DNA of 56,873 nt from Acidobacteriota bacterium (GCA_012517875.1 JAAYUB010000175.1:1-56873), one strand, 5' to 3'. Positions 42,996-52,650 are shown, counted from the first letter of the stretch. Made by a program: numbers and translations. The notes: generated from the sequence alone by a model not told the origin.

Positions 42996-44339
42996 ATGGA
43001 CCCGATCATCGAACTCAAAGGCGTCGGCAAGAAATACCGCATCTACCGGCATCCGCTGGATCGGGTCAAGGAGTTTCTGTGGCTGGGCCGGCGAAGCGCC
43101 CATGAGGAGCTGTGGGCGCTCCGGGACATCGATCTGGTCATCGAGCCCGGAGATTCCGTCGGCTTCGTCGGCAGCAATGGCGCCGGCAAAAGCACTCTGC
43201 TGAAGCTGATTTCAGGAATCTCGAGACCATCGGAAGGATCCCTGTCAGTCCGGGGCCGGATCTCCGCGTTGATGGAACTGGGAGCCGGATTCCACCATGA
43301 ATTCACCGGTCGCGAGAACATCTATATGAACTGCTCGATCCTGGGCATGACTCGGCACGAGATCGACGCACGCATCCAGTCCATCATCGAGTTTTCCGAG
43401 CTGGGCGAATTCATCGACCGACCCATCAAAATCTATTCCACGGGAATGTTCATGCGGCTGGGTTTCTCCGTGGCCATCAACACCGATCCGGACATTCTGC
43501 TGGTGGACGAGATCCTGGCCGTAGGCGACGAGTATTTCCAGAGCCGGTGCTACCGGAAGATCAACGAATTCCGCGAGCGCGGCAAGACAGTGATCTTCGT
43601 CTCGCATGCGATCAACACCTTGCGTGGACTCTGCCGGCGAACCGTCTGGCTGGACGGCGGACGGATCATGGCCCAGGGAAGCAGCATCGAGGTGACCAAC
43701 GCCTATCTCGATTTCCAGCGGGAACGGATCGGCCGGCAACTCCGCAAGGAACAGTCCGGGGGCCCTGCAGCGGTCACCGCAGCAACGGCCACAGATGATG
43801 CGCCGACTTCTCCGGACGGCCCCGTGCCGACCGACGAGACTCCGGGCGGATTGCCCAGCCGGATGGGCACCCGCGAAGCCGAGATCTACCGGGTGGAAAT
43901 TCTGGATGAACACGAGCAGCCCCGAACGGTGTTTGACCACGGTGAAACGCTCTTGGTCCGCCTGTTCTTTCGGAGCCATACACGTGTGGCCAACCCGAAC
44001 ATCGGCGTGTCGATCTGGCGCAACGATAACGTGCTCTGCTACGGTTCCTCATCTGCCAAGGACGGCACCAGCCTGCCGGAAATGCCCGCCGACGGACGGT
44101 TGGATTTTGTCATTCCGCAGTGCCCGCTGATGAACGGCGATTACCAGGTCTCGGTGGCGATTTTCTGTCCCGATGACATTCATCCATATGATTTTCATAA
44201 CCGACTCTATCCCTTCCAGGTCCGGTGCACGCGCCGGGATGAAGGCGTCGCGTATCTGCCCCATGTTTATCGCTACGTATTGGATGGCGGCGGCAAAGTC
44301 CTGGAGCGGCCGGCCGATCCCGCCTCGCCATCACGATGA
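42996..44339 (+). CDS. Wzt-like ABC ATPase for polysaccharide export with carbohydrate-binding tail
   Basis: 447 residues. Nucleotide-binding domain (1-250): Walker A GSNGAGKS at 59-66, MELGAGFHHEFTGRENIY, signature YSTGMFMRLGF, Walker B ILLVDEILAVGD. A Pro/Thr-rich linker (about 255-290) leads to a beta-rich C-terminal domain of about 150 residues (Wzt_C type: VEILDEHEQPRTVFDHGETLLVRLFF). In Wzt this tail recognises the finished O-polysaccharide. The permease partner Wzm is not adjacent nor in the window. Confidence 0.9.
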   Translation: MDPIIELKGVGKKYRIYRHPLDRVKEFLWLGRRSAHEELWALRDIDLVIEPGDSVGFVGSNGAGKSTLLKLISGISRPSEGSLSVRGRISALMELGAGFHHEFTGRENIYMNCSILGMTRHEIDARIQSIIEFSELGEFIDRPIKIYSTGMFMRLGFSVAINTDPDILLVDEILAVGDEYFQSRCYRKINEFRERGKTVIFVSHAINTLRGLCRRTVWLDGGRIMAQGSSIEVTNAYLDFQRERIGRQLRKEQSGGPAAVTAATATDDAPTSPDGPVPTDETPGGLPSRMGTREAEIYRVEILDEHEQPRTVFDHGETLLVRLFFRSHTRVANPNIGVSIWRNDNVLCYGSSSAKDGTSLPEMPADGRLDFVIPQCPLMNGDYQVSVAIFCPDDIHPYDFHNRLYPFQVRCTRRDEGVAYLPHVYRYVLDGGGKVLERPADPASPSR

Positions 44340-44367
44340 TCGCCGTCCGACCGGCGGCACAAAGCCG

Positions 44368-44396
44368 TTGATTTAGCAACTGAAAGAAACTACAAT
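44368..44396 (+). promoter_or_regulatory. Promoter of the glycosyltransferase run
   Basis: TTGATT-N17-TACAAT; start predicted near 44403. It separates the three glycosyltransferases from the heptose operon and favours ATG 44428 over 44416. Confidence 0.6.
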
Positions 44397-44427
44397 TTTT
44401 CAACGATTTGGAAGGATGGTTACCGGC

Positions 44428-46041
44428 ATGCCGCAACAGGTCCTGATCCACGTCCATGGCAATCTGCCGGATGCCGAGCGTCCCACTGTGGGCAACGGAT
44501 TGCGGGCCCGCCAGCTGGGATCGTCCCTGGCTGCGCAGGGGATCGCGGTGAGCTACCTCACCCACACTTCATTCTACCGGGACGCCCGACCTCCGGCTGC
44601 CATGTCCCTGTTCGACACGTCAACCGAATTTCTGAACATCATCAAGAGCCGCCGGCCGGATCTGCTGATCCTGATCCAGGGAGAAGGGCTGGAGATGATT
44701 CCCGAATCCGGTTGCGACACGCCGATCCTGGCGGACTGGATCGCCCCGCGCATGCTGGAATTCGCATTTCAGCGCCTGCCGCTGGAGCAGTGGCTGTTCC
44801 GCGTTCTGGCCGCGATGACCCGGGCTGACTATCACGCCTGCTGCACGGAACCGCAGCGGGCATACCTTTACGCCATGCTGCAGCTGGCGGGCGTGGCAAT
44901 GGATCAGGCGTCCGTCGCCGTCGTGCCGCTGGCCGCCGTCGGCCCGGCCGTCGTGCACACGCCGTCGACCGGGCCCGATCCGGTGTTCGTGGCCGGAGGC
45001 GTGCATTGGCCATGGGTCCGATCGACCCGCTTTCTCCGCATCCTGCTTGAGGAGATGGATGCGGCCGGGCGCGGGGTGCTGAAGCTGTTCGGCGGCCGCT
45101 ACCCGTTCGCGATCGACGCCGACCATTATCAGGACGCGGTGGAAACGCTCCCGCCCTCCCCGCGCTTGCGGTCCGGCGGACTGCTCCCCTACCCCGCTCT
45201 GCTGCAGGAATACGCCGCCGCGGACGTCGCAGTGGACCTCTTTGAAGAGAATCCGGAGCGACAGCTGGCGCTCTCGTTCCGGGAGATCGATTACCTCTGG
45301 TGCGGCTTGCCGATGGTGTGCGCACCGTTCACTTTCATGGCGCGCCACGTGAAGCAGTACGGGGCCGGCTGGGTGCCGCCGCACACCGACGATCCCGCGA
45401 TCCGTCAGGTTTTTCGGGAAATCCTGAGCCTTCCCCGACCGCTGCCGGCCGGCTATTCCGAAGCGGCCCGGCGACTGACCCGCGAAGTTTTCGATGACCA
45501 GGCGGCGATCCAGCCGATCCTGTCCATTCTCAACGGACCGCTTCGCAAAGCGCCGCCGGCCGCCTCCCTGCTCCGATCCTCACTCAGCTGGGCGGAACAG
45601 GCCCGGACTGAGATGGACCGGCTCCTTCGAGAGACGCGGGCGTTGCGTGACGAGCTGGCCGCCCGCGACCGCGACTTGAACGCACTGCGCGAGCTGGAGA
45701 AGGAAAAGGAGCGCCATCTGTCCGAGTCGGGCGCCACGATCGCCGAATTGCGCCGTTATATCGCCGACAAGGAAACCAACCTCCAGCAGAGCATGAACCT
45801 GATCGCCGAAAAAGACCAGGCGCTCGGCTACCAGCAGGCCACCATTGGCCGCCTGGAGGAGCATGTCAACCATCTTCAAGAGGATGCGAACCGTCTGCGA
45901 GCTCAACTGGATTCGGAAACAAGCCAACTCCAGTCAGAATGCGACCGGCTCCGGCGGCAAGTGACCGGGCTGGAGCAGGCGCTCCAGGACATGCGCTCCA
46001 AATTCATGTACCGCGTCTACCGGAAGATCACGGGAAAGTGA
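44428..46041 (+). CDS. Glycosyltransferase-like protein with long C-terminal coiled coil
   Basis: 537 residues from ATG 44428 (GGAAGG 12 bases upstream; the ATG at 44416 touches that site). Residues 1-380 have GT-B character: an N domain opening VLIHVHGNLPD, then GLRARQLGSSLAAQGI, and a C domain with GVHWPWVRSTRFLRILLEEM, LLPYPALLQEYAAADVAVDLFEEN and SFREIDYLWCGLPMVC. From about 385 to the end it is a heptad-rich coiled coil. Likely a polysaccharide glycosyltransferase whose coil scaffolds partners or oligomers. Donor sugar unknown. Confidence 0.78.
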   Translation: MPQQVLIHVHGNLPDAERPTVGNGLRARQLGSSLAAQGIAVSYLTHTSFYRDARPPAAMSLFDTSTEFLNIIKSRRPDLLILIQGEGLEMIPESGCDTPILADWIAPRMLEFAFQRLPLEQWLFRVLAAMTRADYHACCTEPQRAYLYAMLQLAGVAMDQASVAVVPLAAVGPAVVHTPSTGPDPVFVAGGVHWPWVRSTRFLRILLEEMDAAGRGVLKLFGGRYPFAIDADHYQDAVETLPPSPRLRSGGLLPYPALLQEYAAADVAVDLFEENPERQLALSFREIDYLWCGLPMVCAPFTFMARHVKQYGAGWVPPHTDDPAIRQVFREILSLPRPLPAGYSEAARRLTREVFDDQAAIQPILSILNGPLRKAPPAASLLRSSLSWAEQARTEMDRLLRETRALRDELAARDRDLNALRELEKEKERHLSESGATIAELRRYIADKETNLQQSMNLIAEKDQALGYQQATIGRLEEHVNHLQEDANRLRAQLDSETSQLQSECDRLRRQVTGLEQALQDMRSKFMYRVYRKITGK

Positions 46042-46050
46042 AGTCGGCTG

Positions 46051-47292
46051 ATGGCCATCGACTCGCTGCACATCTGCCTCATTTCGGAAGAATATCCACC
46101 GGACACCGGCTGGGGAGGCATCGGCACCTACACGTACAACCTGGCCCGGGGCTTCGCCGAGGCAGGCCATCGCGTGGAAGTCATCGCCGGAGCACTGGGC
46201 CCCGCCCAAACGGTGATTGACGCGGGCGTGAGCATCCACCGAATCGGGTTCGCCCCCCCCCGACAAGTCCTCAAGCGGATCGTCTACCGGGGATTTCAAC
46301 TCGCCACCCGCCATGCGCCTTACCTGCGCCGCAAGCTTGAATTTGCCCAGGCCGCCAACCACATGGTGCGGACGATTCATCGGCGCGACCGGGTGGATAT
46401 CTGTGAAGCCGCTGAATACGGCGCCAACGGATGCTTTGTCGCGCGAAACGGTGTGCCGTCGCTCGTGGTGAAAGTGCACACCCCGCTTCTGTTGAATTAC
46501 CGGCTCAACGAACTGCCCGTCAACCGGGAGACCCGGTGGTGCGACCGGTTGGAACGCTATCAGGCGCGCCGCGCCCGGGCGCTGACTGCACCCAGCCGCA
46601 AGATGGCGGAGCTGGCCGCGGACTGGCTCGGCCACGGTCGCGTGCCCACGGTGGTGCCCAATCCCATCGACACACGCTGTTTCACCCCCGACGGCCCCCG
46701 AGCCGACCATCCACCTTACCTCTTCTTCACCGGCCGGCTGGAACGGCGCAAGGGCGTCCATGTGCTGCTGCAGGCTTTCCGCGGCATCCATCAACGGCAT
46801 CCTGAGCTGCGTCTGGTATTGGCCGGTCATGACACACCCACCTTTCGTCTGAACGGGGCCAACCTCCATTTCAAGGAGTATGCCAACCGGACCGGACTGC
46901 TCGCCGGGCTGGACGACGCGGTGGAATTTCTCGGCCGGGTGGATCGGCTGGAGTTGCCGCCGTGGTATCGCGGCAGCCTCGCCTGCGTCTTCCCCTCGGC
47001 GGATTTCGAGAATTTTCCGTACACCTGCCTCGAAGCGATGGCGTGCGGCCGCCCGGCGGTGGTCACGGACGCGGGCGGCATGGCCGAGATGGTCGAGGAC
47101 GGCCGGAGCGGCCTGTGCGTTCCAGCCGGGTCACCTGAGGCGCTGGAGGCGGCCATTGAGCGCCTGGTGACCGAGCCGTCGTTGGCTCAGCAGCTGGGCG
47201 CGGGCGCGCGTCAGCGGGTGATCGAGGCGTACAACCTGGCTGCTGTCGCTCGGCGGACGCTGGCCGTTTATCGCGAGGTGCTGGACGCGTGA
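46051..47292 (+). CDS. Glycosyltransferase family 4
   Basis: 413 residues, GT-B fold. N-terminal EEYPPDTGWGGIGTYTYNLARGFAEAGHRVEV is the usual glycine loop; the C domain has FFTGRLERRKGVHVLLQAFRGI and the E-x7-E donor motif ENFPYTCLEAMACGRPAVVT. Retaining transfer of a hexose from a nucleotide sugar to a growing envelope polysaccharide is likely. A nine-C run at 46253-46261 sits in the N domain without disturbing the frame. Overlaps the next gene by a GTGA junction. Confidence 0.92.
   Translation: MAIDSLHICLISEEYPPDTGWGGIGTYTYNLARGFAEAGHRVEVIAGALGPAQTVIDAGVSIHRIGFAPPRQVLKRIVYRGFQLATRHAPYLRRKLEFAQAANHMVRTIHRRDRVDICEAAEYGANGCFVARNGVPSLVVKVHTPLLLNYRLNELPVNRETRWCDRLERYQARRARALTAPSRKMAELAADWLGHGRVPTVVPNPIDTRCFTPDGPRADHPPYLFFTGRLERRKGVHVLLQAFRGIHQRHPELRLVLAGHDTPTFRLNGANLHFKEYANRTGLLAGLDDAVEFLGRVDRLELPPWYRGSLACVFPSADFENFPYTCLEAMACGRPAVVTDAGGMAEMVEDGRSGLCVPAGSPEALEAAIERLVTEPSLAQQLGAGARQRVIEAYNLAAVARRTLAVYREVLDA
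46253..46261. repeat. Homopolymer C9 inside the GT4 gene
   Basis: Nine C on the coding strand encoding part of FAPPRQ. The domain continues normally on both sides, so the count appears right. Confidence 0.95.
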
Positions 47293-48236
47293 AACGCCTT
47301 GATGTCCCCATCTCGATTTTGGTATGCACCCGCAACCGTCCTGACGACCTGCGGCGATGCGTGACGTCCATCCTGGGCGGTCGGTTCAGTCGCTTCGAAT
47401 TGCTGGTGTTGGACCAGAGCGACGGTGAGGAGTCCGCGGCCTTTCTCGAATCCCTCGCCGATCCCCGCGTGCGGCTGATCCGAACCGAGACCCGCGGCCT
47501 GGCCCGGGCGCGCAACCTCGCCGTTCTCAACGCCGCCGCGCCGATCGTGGCGTTCACCGATGACGACTGCATCTGTGATCCCGGCTGGATCGAGGCGATT
47601 GTCGCCGAATTCGACCGACATCCCGAGATCGATGGTCTATTCGGCCGGGTGTTGCCGTGGGGCGACCGGTTCGCAGATGGATTGTTTTGCCATTGTCTCA
47701 TCGCCGACGAGGATGAACGGATCGTCGCCGAGCCGGTGCCGCCCCACCGCTATCTCGGCCACGGCAACAACATGGCGTTCCGGATCCGGCTGTTTCAAGC
47801 GATCGGCTTGTACAACCCGCAGATGGGTGCCGGCTCACGTGTGCGCAGCGGCGAGGACACGGACGTGACGTACCGTGCCCTGCGGGCCCGCCGGGGCATC
47901 AAGTACTCACCACGCCCCATGGTCCACCACAACAACTGGAATGATCTCGATGCGGCGGACCGTTTGGACTTGGGTTATGTGATGGGGTTCGTGATGGTGT
48001 TTGGTAAATTCTTCCTGTTGGGTGATCGCGTCGCCGGCCGTTGTCTTATAGAACGTCTCGGCGAACTGGTCCGTGACTTGGCTGAGAGTTTTAGTTATCG
48101 AGACTGGCGTAAATTTCGTAAAACAATCATAAAATTCGGTTATTATGCATGGGGGATTCCTTTGGCTGTATACTTCCGCTTTCGAGGCGACATGCCTTGG
48201 CCAGCCGACGGCGACGCCAGTCTGATCCGTCAATAA
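47289..48236 (+). CDS. Glycosyltransferase family 2
   Basis: 315 residues, GTG start. GT-A fold: VPISILVCTRNRPDDLRRCV, ETRGLARARNLAV, FTDDDCICDPGW (DxD metal site) and GHGNNMAFRI with SGEDTDVTYRALRA. The last 100 residues are a helical tail encoded by markedly more AT-rich DNA (about 47990-48170) than the rest, which may mark a recombination edge. Its stop overlaps the stop of the convergent protease gene by seven bases. Confidence 0.9.
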   Translation: MKRLDVPISILVCTRNRPDDLRRCVTSILGGRFSRFELLVLDQSDGEESAAFLESLADPRVRLIRTETRGLARARNLAVLNAAAPIVAFTDDDCICDPGWIEAIVAEFDRHPEIDGLFGRVLPWGDRFADGLFCHCLIADEDERIVAEPVPPHRYLGHGNNMAFRIRLFQAIGLYNPQMGAGSRVRSGEDTDVTYRALRARRGIKYSPRPMVHHNNWNDLDAADRLDLGYVMGFVMVFGKFFLLGDRVAGRCLIERLGELVRDLAESFSYRDWRKFRKTIIKFGYYAWGIPLAVYFRFRGDMPWPADGDASLIRQ

Positions 48237-49219
48237 TATTCGATGGTTATCGGTATTGGAATGAATGTCAGGACAAAGATCGTCAAGGCGAGGAGCGCCA
48301 CCAGTTTTCGATTGCGGTTAATTGGCTCTCCGTCGTTTACTGTCGGTGGATGCCTCAATTTCATGAAAAACAGAATCACGGCGAACACCAGGTAGCCGGG
48401 CACCGGCCATGAGAGAATCGATGTGCCCAGCAGTCCCGCGAAACAGGCGATGGATATGATCCGATGTCCGCGGGGGCCCAGCACCGCATACACAATGTGG
48501 CCGCCGTCGAGCTGGCCGATGGGGAGCAGGTTGATGCTGGTGGCGAGAAAACCGAAAAAGGCCGCCCATCCCAGCGGATGCAGGGCGATGGCTTCGACGC
48601 CGGCCGGAAAGAACAGCCGGAACAGCCACGCGGTGAGCAGCGAGTCCCCGAACACCAGGACCTCGCCCTCATAGGCATAGGCAGATGGTACGCTGAGCAT
48701 CAAACCCGCCACGAATATGGGTATGGCGGCCGCTATCCCGCACAGCGGCCCCATCACCCCCACGTCAAAGAGCTGCCGGCGGTTCATGAAGGGCGTCCGG
48801 ATCTTGATGAACGCCCCCATGGTGCCGAAATTCTGCCCCAGGAGCGGAAATGAGGGGAACGGAATGGGAAAAGGCGGCGTTGAGCGGATGCCGTACCTCC
48901 AGCAGGCCATAAAGTGGCCCAACTCGTGGCAGATCAGGATGAACAGCAGTGCGGCGGCGTAGGGCAGACCGCGCAGTACGATCCAGGGCTTGGTCAACAG
49001 TTCGGTGATGACGTCCAGATCCCAGCCGGCGGCCATCCGGTACTGCAGGTCCCAGCCATAGCCGGCCAGGGTGGCGGTGATAAACGTCGCCACCAGCAGA
49101 AGGCCGGCGATAATCAGGTTCTTCTTTTCGGTTTGAAAAAATACCCGGGTTGTCAGTGGTGGCCGGTTGTTCCACGTCTCCGTCGCACCCGGCCAGGGAT
49201 CCAAAGATGGTTCAGCCAA
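48230..49219 (-). CDS. Site-2 protease family (M50) membrane metalloprotease
   Basis: 329 residues with six or seven membrane helices. HELGH at 98-102 supplies the zinc histidines and glutamate, and NLLPIGQLDGGH the third ligand Asp. No PDZ domain, so unlike RseP; closer to the cyanobacterial/plant EGY-type short form. Start is a TTG 10 bases after the HU stop with only weak pairing upstream, so the N-terminus is uncertain. It is probably co-transcribed with HU. Substrate unknown. Confidence 0.88.
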   Translation of the reverse strand: MAEPSLDPWPGATETWNNRPPLTTRVFFQTEKKNLIIAGLLLVATFITATLAGYGWDLQYRMAAGWDLDVITELLTKPWIVLRGLPYAAALLFILICHELGHFMACWRYGIRSTPPFPIPFPSFPLLGQNFGTMGAFIKIRTPFMNRRQLFDVGVMGPLCGIAAAIPIFVAGLMLSVPSAYAYEGEVLVFGDSLLTAWLFRLFFPAGVEAIALHPLGWAAFFGFLATSINLLPIGQLDGGHIVYAVLGPRGHRIISIACFAGLLGTSILSWPVPGYLVFAVILFFMKLRHPPTVNDGEPINRNRKLVALLALTIFVLTFIPIPITIEYY

Positions 49220-49229
49220 TCAGCGTCCG

Positions 49230-49505
49230 TCAGTCGATGAGCTCGGATTCCAGGTTCTTGCCGGGCTTGAAGCGCACGGTCTTGCCTACCGGAATCTGCT
49301 TCACTTCACCGGTTTTGGGATTGCGGCCGATGCCCGTTTTGCGGTTCTTGACCATCAGCACGCCGAATCCGCGCAACTCGATCCGCTCTCCGTCCTTCAA
49401 GGCTTCCTTCATGACATCGAAGAAACCGACCACCACCTCCGCTGCTTTGACCTTGGTGATTCCCAGCCGGTCGGCTACTCTCTGGACAATATCTTGCTTG
49501 ATCAC
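49230..49505 (-). CDS. HU/IHF-family DNA-bending protein
   Basis: 91 residues, GTG start with GGGAGG seven bases upstream. Typical HU fold: IVQRVADRLGITKVKAAEVVVGFFDVMKEAL, then GERIELRGFGVLMVKNRKTGIGRNPKTGEV with the DNA-intercalating Pro of the arm (RNPKTGE), and VRFKPGKNL. Binds and bends DNA non-specifically. A perfect palindrome TTGATATATCAA (49540-49551) stands 35 bases before the start in an AT-rich stretch and could be part of its control. Confidence 0.93.
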   Translation of the reverse strand: MIKQDIVQRVADRLGITKVKAAEVVVGFFDVMKEALKDGERIELRGFGVLMVKNRKTGIGRNPKTGEVKQIPVGKTVRFKPGKNLESELID

Positions 49506-49602
49506 GCGAAAACCTCCCGGGACTTAATTTTCCGAGTGCTTGATATATCAATTACACAATGCACCGAAAAAAATCAACTGAAAAATGAGAAATCTTTTCG
49601 CC

Positions 49603-49631
49603 TTGAATTATTTACAGCCGGGTGCTACACT
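49603..49631 (+). promoter_or_regulatory. Promoter of the leuS operon
   Basis: TTGAAT-N17-TACACT; start predicted near 49638, with GGAG at 49657-49660 and ATG at 49670. Confidence 0.65.
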
Positions 49632-49669
49632 CGCGTCCTTTATTCGGCCTCATTGCGCGGAGTTGAATC

Positions 49670-52141
49670 ATGGCGGAGATATACCCATTTCGAGACATTG
49701 AAAAGATCTGGCAGTCACGCTGGGATGAGCATCAGGTCTTCCGCTCCACCGAAGGCGGCGACCGACCCAAGTACTACGTCCTGGAGATGCTTCCCTACCC
49801 CTCCGGCCGGCTGCACATGGGGCATGTCCGCAACTACAGCATCGGTGACGCGCTCAGCCGCTTCAAGCGGATGAACGGATTCAACGTTCTGCATCCGATT
49901 GGCTGGGACTCTTTCGGCCTGCCAGCGGAAAACGCCGCCATCAAACACGGCATCCATCCCGAAAAGTGGACGCTCGACAACATCGCCTTCATGAAGACGC
50001 AAATGAAACGGCTGGGGTTCAGCTACGACTGGGCGCGTGAGACCACCACCTGCCTGCCCGAGTACTACCGCTGGAATCAGTGGTTTTTCCTCGAGATGTA
50101 CAAGCGGGGGTTGGTGTACAGAAAGCACGGCCTGGTCAATTGGTGCAATGTCTGCCAGACCGTTTTGGCCAACGAGCAGGTTGTCAACGGCGGCTGCTGG
50201 CGTGACGGCAGCGCCATCACCCAGAAGAAGTTGGCCCAGTGGTGCATCCGGATCACCGATTACGCCGAAGAGTTGCTGGATGAGATCGACCGCCTCGACG
50301 GGTGGCCGGAGCGCGTCCGAACCATGCAGCGGAACTGGATCGGCCGTTCCGTCGGCGCCAAGGTATGCTTCGCTGTGGACGGTTTCGCGGAGCGCATTGA
50401 AATCTTCACCACCCGGATCGACACGATCTACGGTGCCAACGCGATCATCCTGTCGCCCGAGCACCCGATGGTGGAGGCCCTGATCGAGACTCACCCCGAA
50501 CAGGCCCGTCTGCGCGAGGCCATCGACACAATCATCCGCCGGATCCGGACCGACCGTTCGTTCGTCGACACCGAAAAGGAAGGCATCTGCCTCGACCGTT
50601 ACGCGGTGAATCCGTTCAACGGCGAGCGTCTGCCCATCTGGATCGCCAACTTCATCCTGATGGAGTACGGCACCGGCGCCATCATGGCGGTACCCGCCCA
50701 TGACGGCCGCGACCGCGAATTCTCGCTCAAGTACGATCTGCCCATCCGCCCCGTCGTGGCGCCGGTCGACGGCTGTTGCGCCGAGGGTGAGCTGTACGAT
50801 GCGTACGGCGTCCTGATCAACTCGGGCGAGTACTCCGGCCTGACGTCGGAAGCCGCGATGGACCGGATGTCCCGGCGGGCGGAAGCCGAGGGCTTCGGCT
50901 GCGCCACCGTGACTTTCCGGATGCGCGACTGGGGCATCTCCCGTCAGCGCTATTGGGGTACGCCCATTCCCATCGTCCATTGCGAGGCGTGCGGCCTGGT
51001 GCCGGTGCCAGAGCAGGAACTACCCGTGCTCCTGCCGCCCATGGAACGAATCGATTACCATGGCGGCTCGCCGCTGGAAAACATCACCGAATTCGTCCAC
51101 ACCCGGTGCCCGAAGTGTGGCGGCCCGGCGCGGCGGGACACCGACACCATGGACACGTTCATCGATTCGTCCTGGTACTACCTCCGATACACCGATGCGC
51201 AGATCGCGTCCGCGGCCATCGATCCGGCCAAGGTCGCCTACTGGTTCCCCGTGGACATTTACATCGGCGGCATCGAGCACGCGGTGGGCCACCTCACCTA
51301 CACCCGGTTCTGGTGGAAGATGATGCGCGACCTGGGCATGGTGAAAGGCTCCGAGCCGGTGACGCGCCTGCTCACCCAGGGAATGGTGATCAAGGACGGC
51401 GCCAAGATGAGCAAGTCACTTGGCAACATCGTGGATCCGGACTATCTCATCGAGCGCTTCGGCGCCGACACCAGCCGCCTGTTCATCCTCTTTGCGTCCC
51501 CGCCGGAGAAGGATCTCGACTGGAGCGACCAGGGCATCGAGGGGTGCTTCCGGTTTCTGAACCGCGTGTACCGGATCGTCACCAAACACGCCCACTGGCT
51601 CGCCGCGCCCGCCCCGCTGCCGGCGGAACCGACGGAGCGTCAGCTGCTCCTGCTGCGCAAAACCCACCAGACCATCGCCAAGGTCACATCCGACATCGAG
51701 GAGCGCCTGCAGTTCAACACCGCCATCGCCGCCTGCATGGAGCTGACGAACGAGCTGTACGCGGCGGATAACGCCGGGTTGGACGCCCCCGGCGACCGGG
51801 CGGTCTTCCGACACGCGGTCGAGGCGCTGATTCTGATGTTCTCCCCGTTCGTGCCTCATCTGGCCGAGGAGCTGTGGGCCCAGACCGGCCACGGCACCTA
51901 TGTTCTGGACAGCGCCTGGCCGCAGGCGGACCCCCGCTACCTGGTCGCCGAGTGCGTGGAAATTCCCATCATGGTGAACGGCAAGCTCCGCGCCCGAGTC
52001 CAGATCCCCGTTGACGCGGACGAGGCCTCAGTGAAAGAGTTGGTATTCGGCGTGCCACGCATCCAGCAGCTGCTGGCCGAAGGCACCCTGAAGAAACACT
52101 TGTACGTCAAGAACAAGGTGTTTAACATAATCCTGAAATGA
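49670..52141 (+). CDS. leuS: Leucyl-tRNA synthetase
   Basis: 823 residues, class I synthetase of bacterial type. HIGH-type motif PYPSGRLHMGH ending at 52; an editing (CP1) domain inserted at about 220-410; KMSKS in GAKMSKSLGN near 580; C-terminal tRNA-binding region ending KKHLYVKNKVFNIILK. Charges tRNA-Leu and hydrolyses misacylated products. First gene of the common leuS-lptE-holA order; its stop overlaps lptE by four bases. Confidence 0.97.
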   Translation: MAEIYPFRDIEKIWQSRWDEHQVFRSTEGGDRPKYYVLEMLPYPSGRLHMGHVRNYSIGDALSRFKRMNGFNVLHPIGWDSFGLPAENAAIKHGIHPEKWTLDNIAFMKTQMKRLGFSYDWARETTTCLPEYYRWNQWFFLEMYKRGLVYRKHGLVNWCNVCQTVLANEQVVNGGCWRDGSAITQKKLAQWCIRITDYAEELLDEIDRLDGWPERVRTMQRNWIGRSVGAKVCFAVDGFAERIEIFTTRIDTIYGANAIILSPEHPMVEALIETHPEQARLREAIDTIIRRIRTDRSFVDTEKEGICLDRYAVNPFNGERLPIWIANFILMEYGTGAIMAVPAHDGRDREFSLKYDLPIRPVVAPVDGCCAEGELYDAYGVLINSGEYSGLTSEAAMDRMSRRAEAEGFGCATVTFRMRDWGISRQRYWGTPIPIVHCEACGLVPVPEQELPVLLPPMERIDYHGGSPLENITEFVHTRCPKCGGPARRDTDTMDTFIDSSWYYLRYTDAQIASAAIDPAKVAYWFPVDIYIGGIEHAVGHLTYTRFWWKMMRDLGMVKGSEPVTRLLTQGMVIKDGAKMSKSLGNIVDPDYLIERFGADTSRLFILFASPPEKDLDWSDQGIEGCFRFLNRVYRIVTKHAHWLAAPAPLPAEPTERQLLLLRKTHQTIAKVTSDIEERLQFNTAIAACMELTNELYAADNAGLDAPGDRAVFRHAVEALILMFSPFVPHLAEELWAQTGHGTYVLDSAWPQADPRYLVAECVEIPIMVNGKLRARVQIPVDADEASVKELVFGVPRIQQLLAEGTLKKHLYVKNKVFNIILK

Positions 52142-52650
52142 TCCGCACGATCGCCATCTTCGTCCTTGGTGTGGCCCTGGCTGCCTGCGGCTACAAGATG
52201 TCCGGACGCTACAACGGCCTGCCGGAGCACATCCGCACGATCGCCGTGCCCACCTTCACCAATCAGACGCTGCGCAGCGGCCTGGAGCAGACGCTGACGA
52301 GCGCGGTCAAGAAAGAATTCCTCCAGCGCGGCAGCTATCGGATCGTCTCCGATCCCGCGGCCGCCGATGCCGTGCTCGGTGTGAAAATCCTCAACTATGC
52401 AATCACTCCCATCGGAGTCAAGGGGCAGAACGTCGGCACCGTGTTTCTCCTGATGATCGAACTGGACATCCAGTTCACCGACCGCCGCGACGACAAGGTG
52501 TTGTTCAGGGACGGTCGATTCGTCATCCGCGAGGAGTACGCGCTTTCCGATCGCGCGGTCGATTTTTACATCGAGGACGCTCCGGCCGTGGAACGCGCGG
52601 CGCGCACCTTCGCCGCCGGCCTGGTGGCCACGCTCCTCGAGTCGTTCTGA
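52138..52650 (+). CDS. lptE: LPS-assembly lipoprotein LptE
   Basis: 170 residues. Signal peptide with lipobox LAAC, lipidated Cys17, then GYKMSGRYNGLPEHIRTIAVPTFTNQTLRSGLE, the conserved opening of LptE. It sits in the outer membrane as the plug of the LptD barrel that places LPS on the surface. Position between leuS and holA is the one seen in many Gram-negative bacteria. lptD is not in the window. Confidence 0.93.
   Translation: MIRTIAIFVLGVALAACGYKMSGRYNGLPEHIRTIAVPTFTNQTLRSGLEQTLTSAVKKEFLQRGSYRIVSDPAAADAVLGVKILNYAITPIGVKGQNVGTVFLLMIELDIQFTDRRDDKVLFRDGRFVIREEYALSDRAVDFYIEDAPAVERAARTFAAGLVATLLESF

Noticed and set aside
49715-50980. 421-codon open frame antisense to leuS
   Set aside because: Complementary frame of a conserved synthetase; a GC-rich codon-bias effect.
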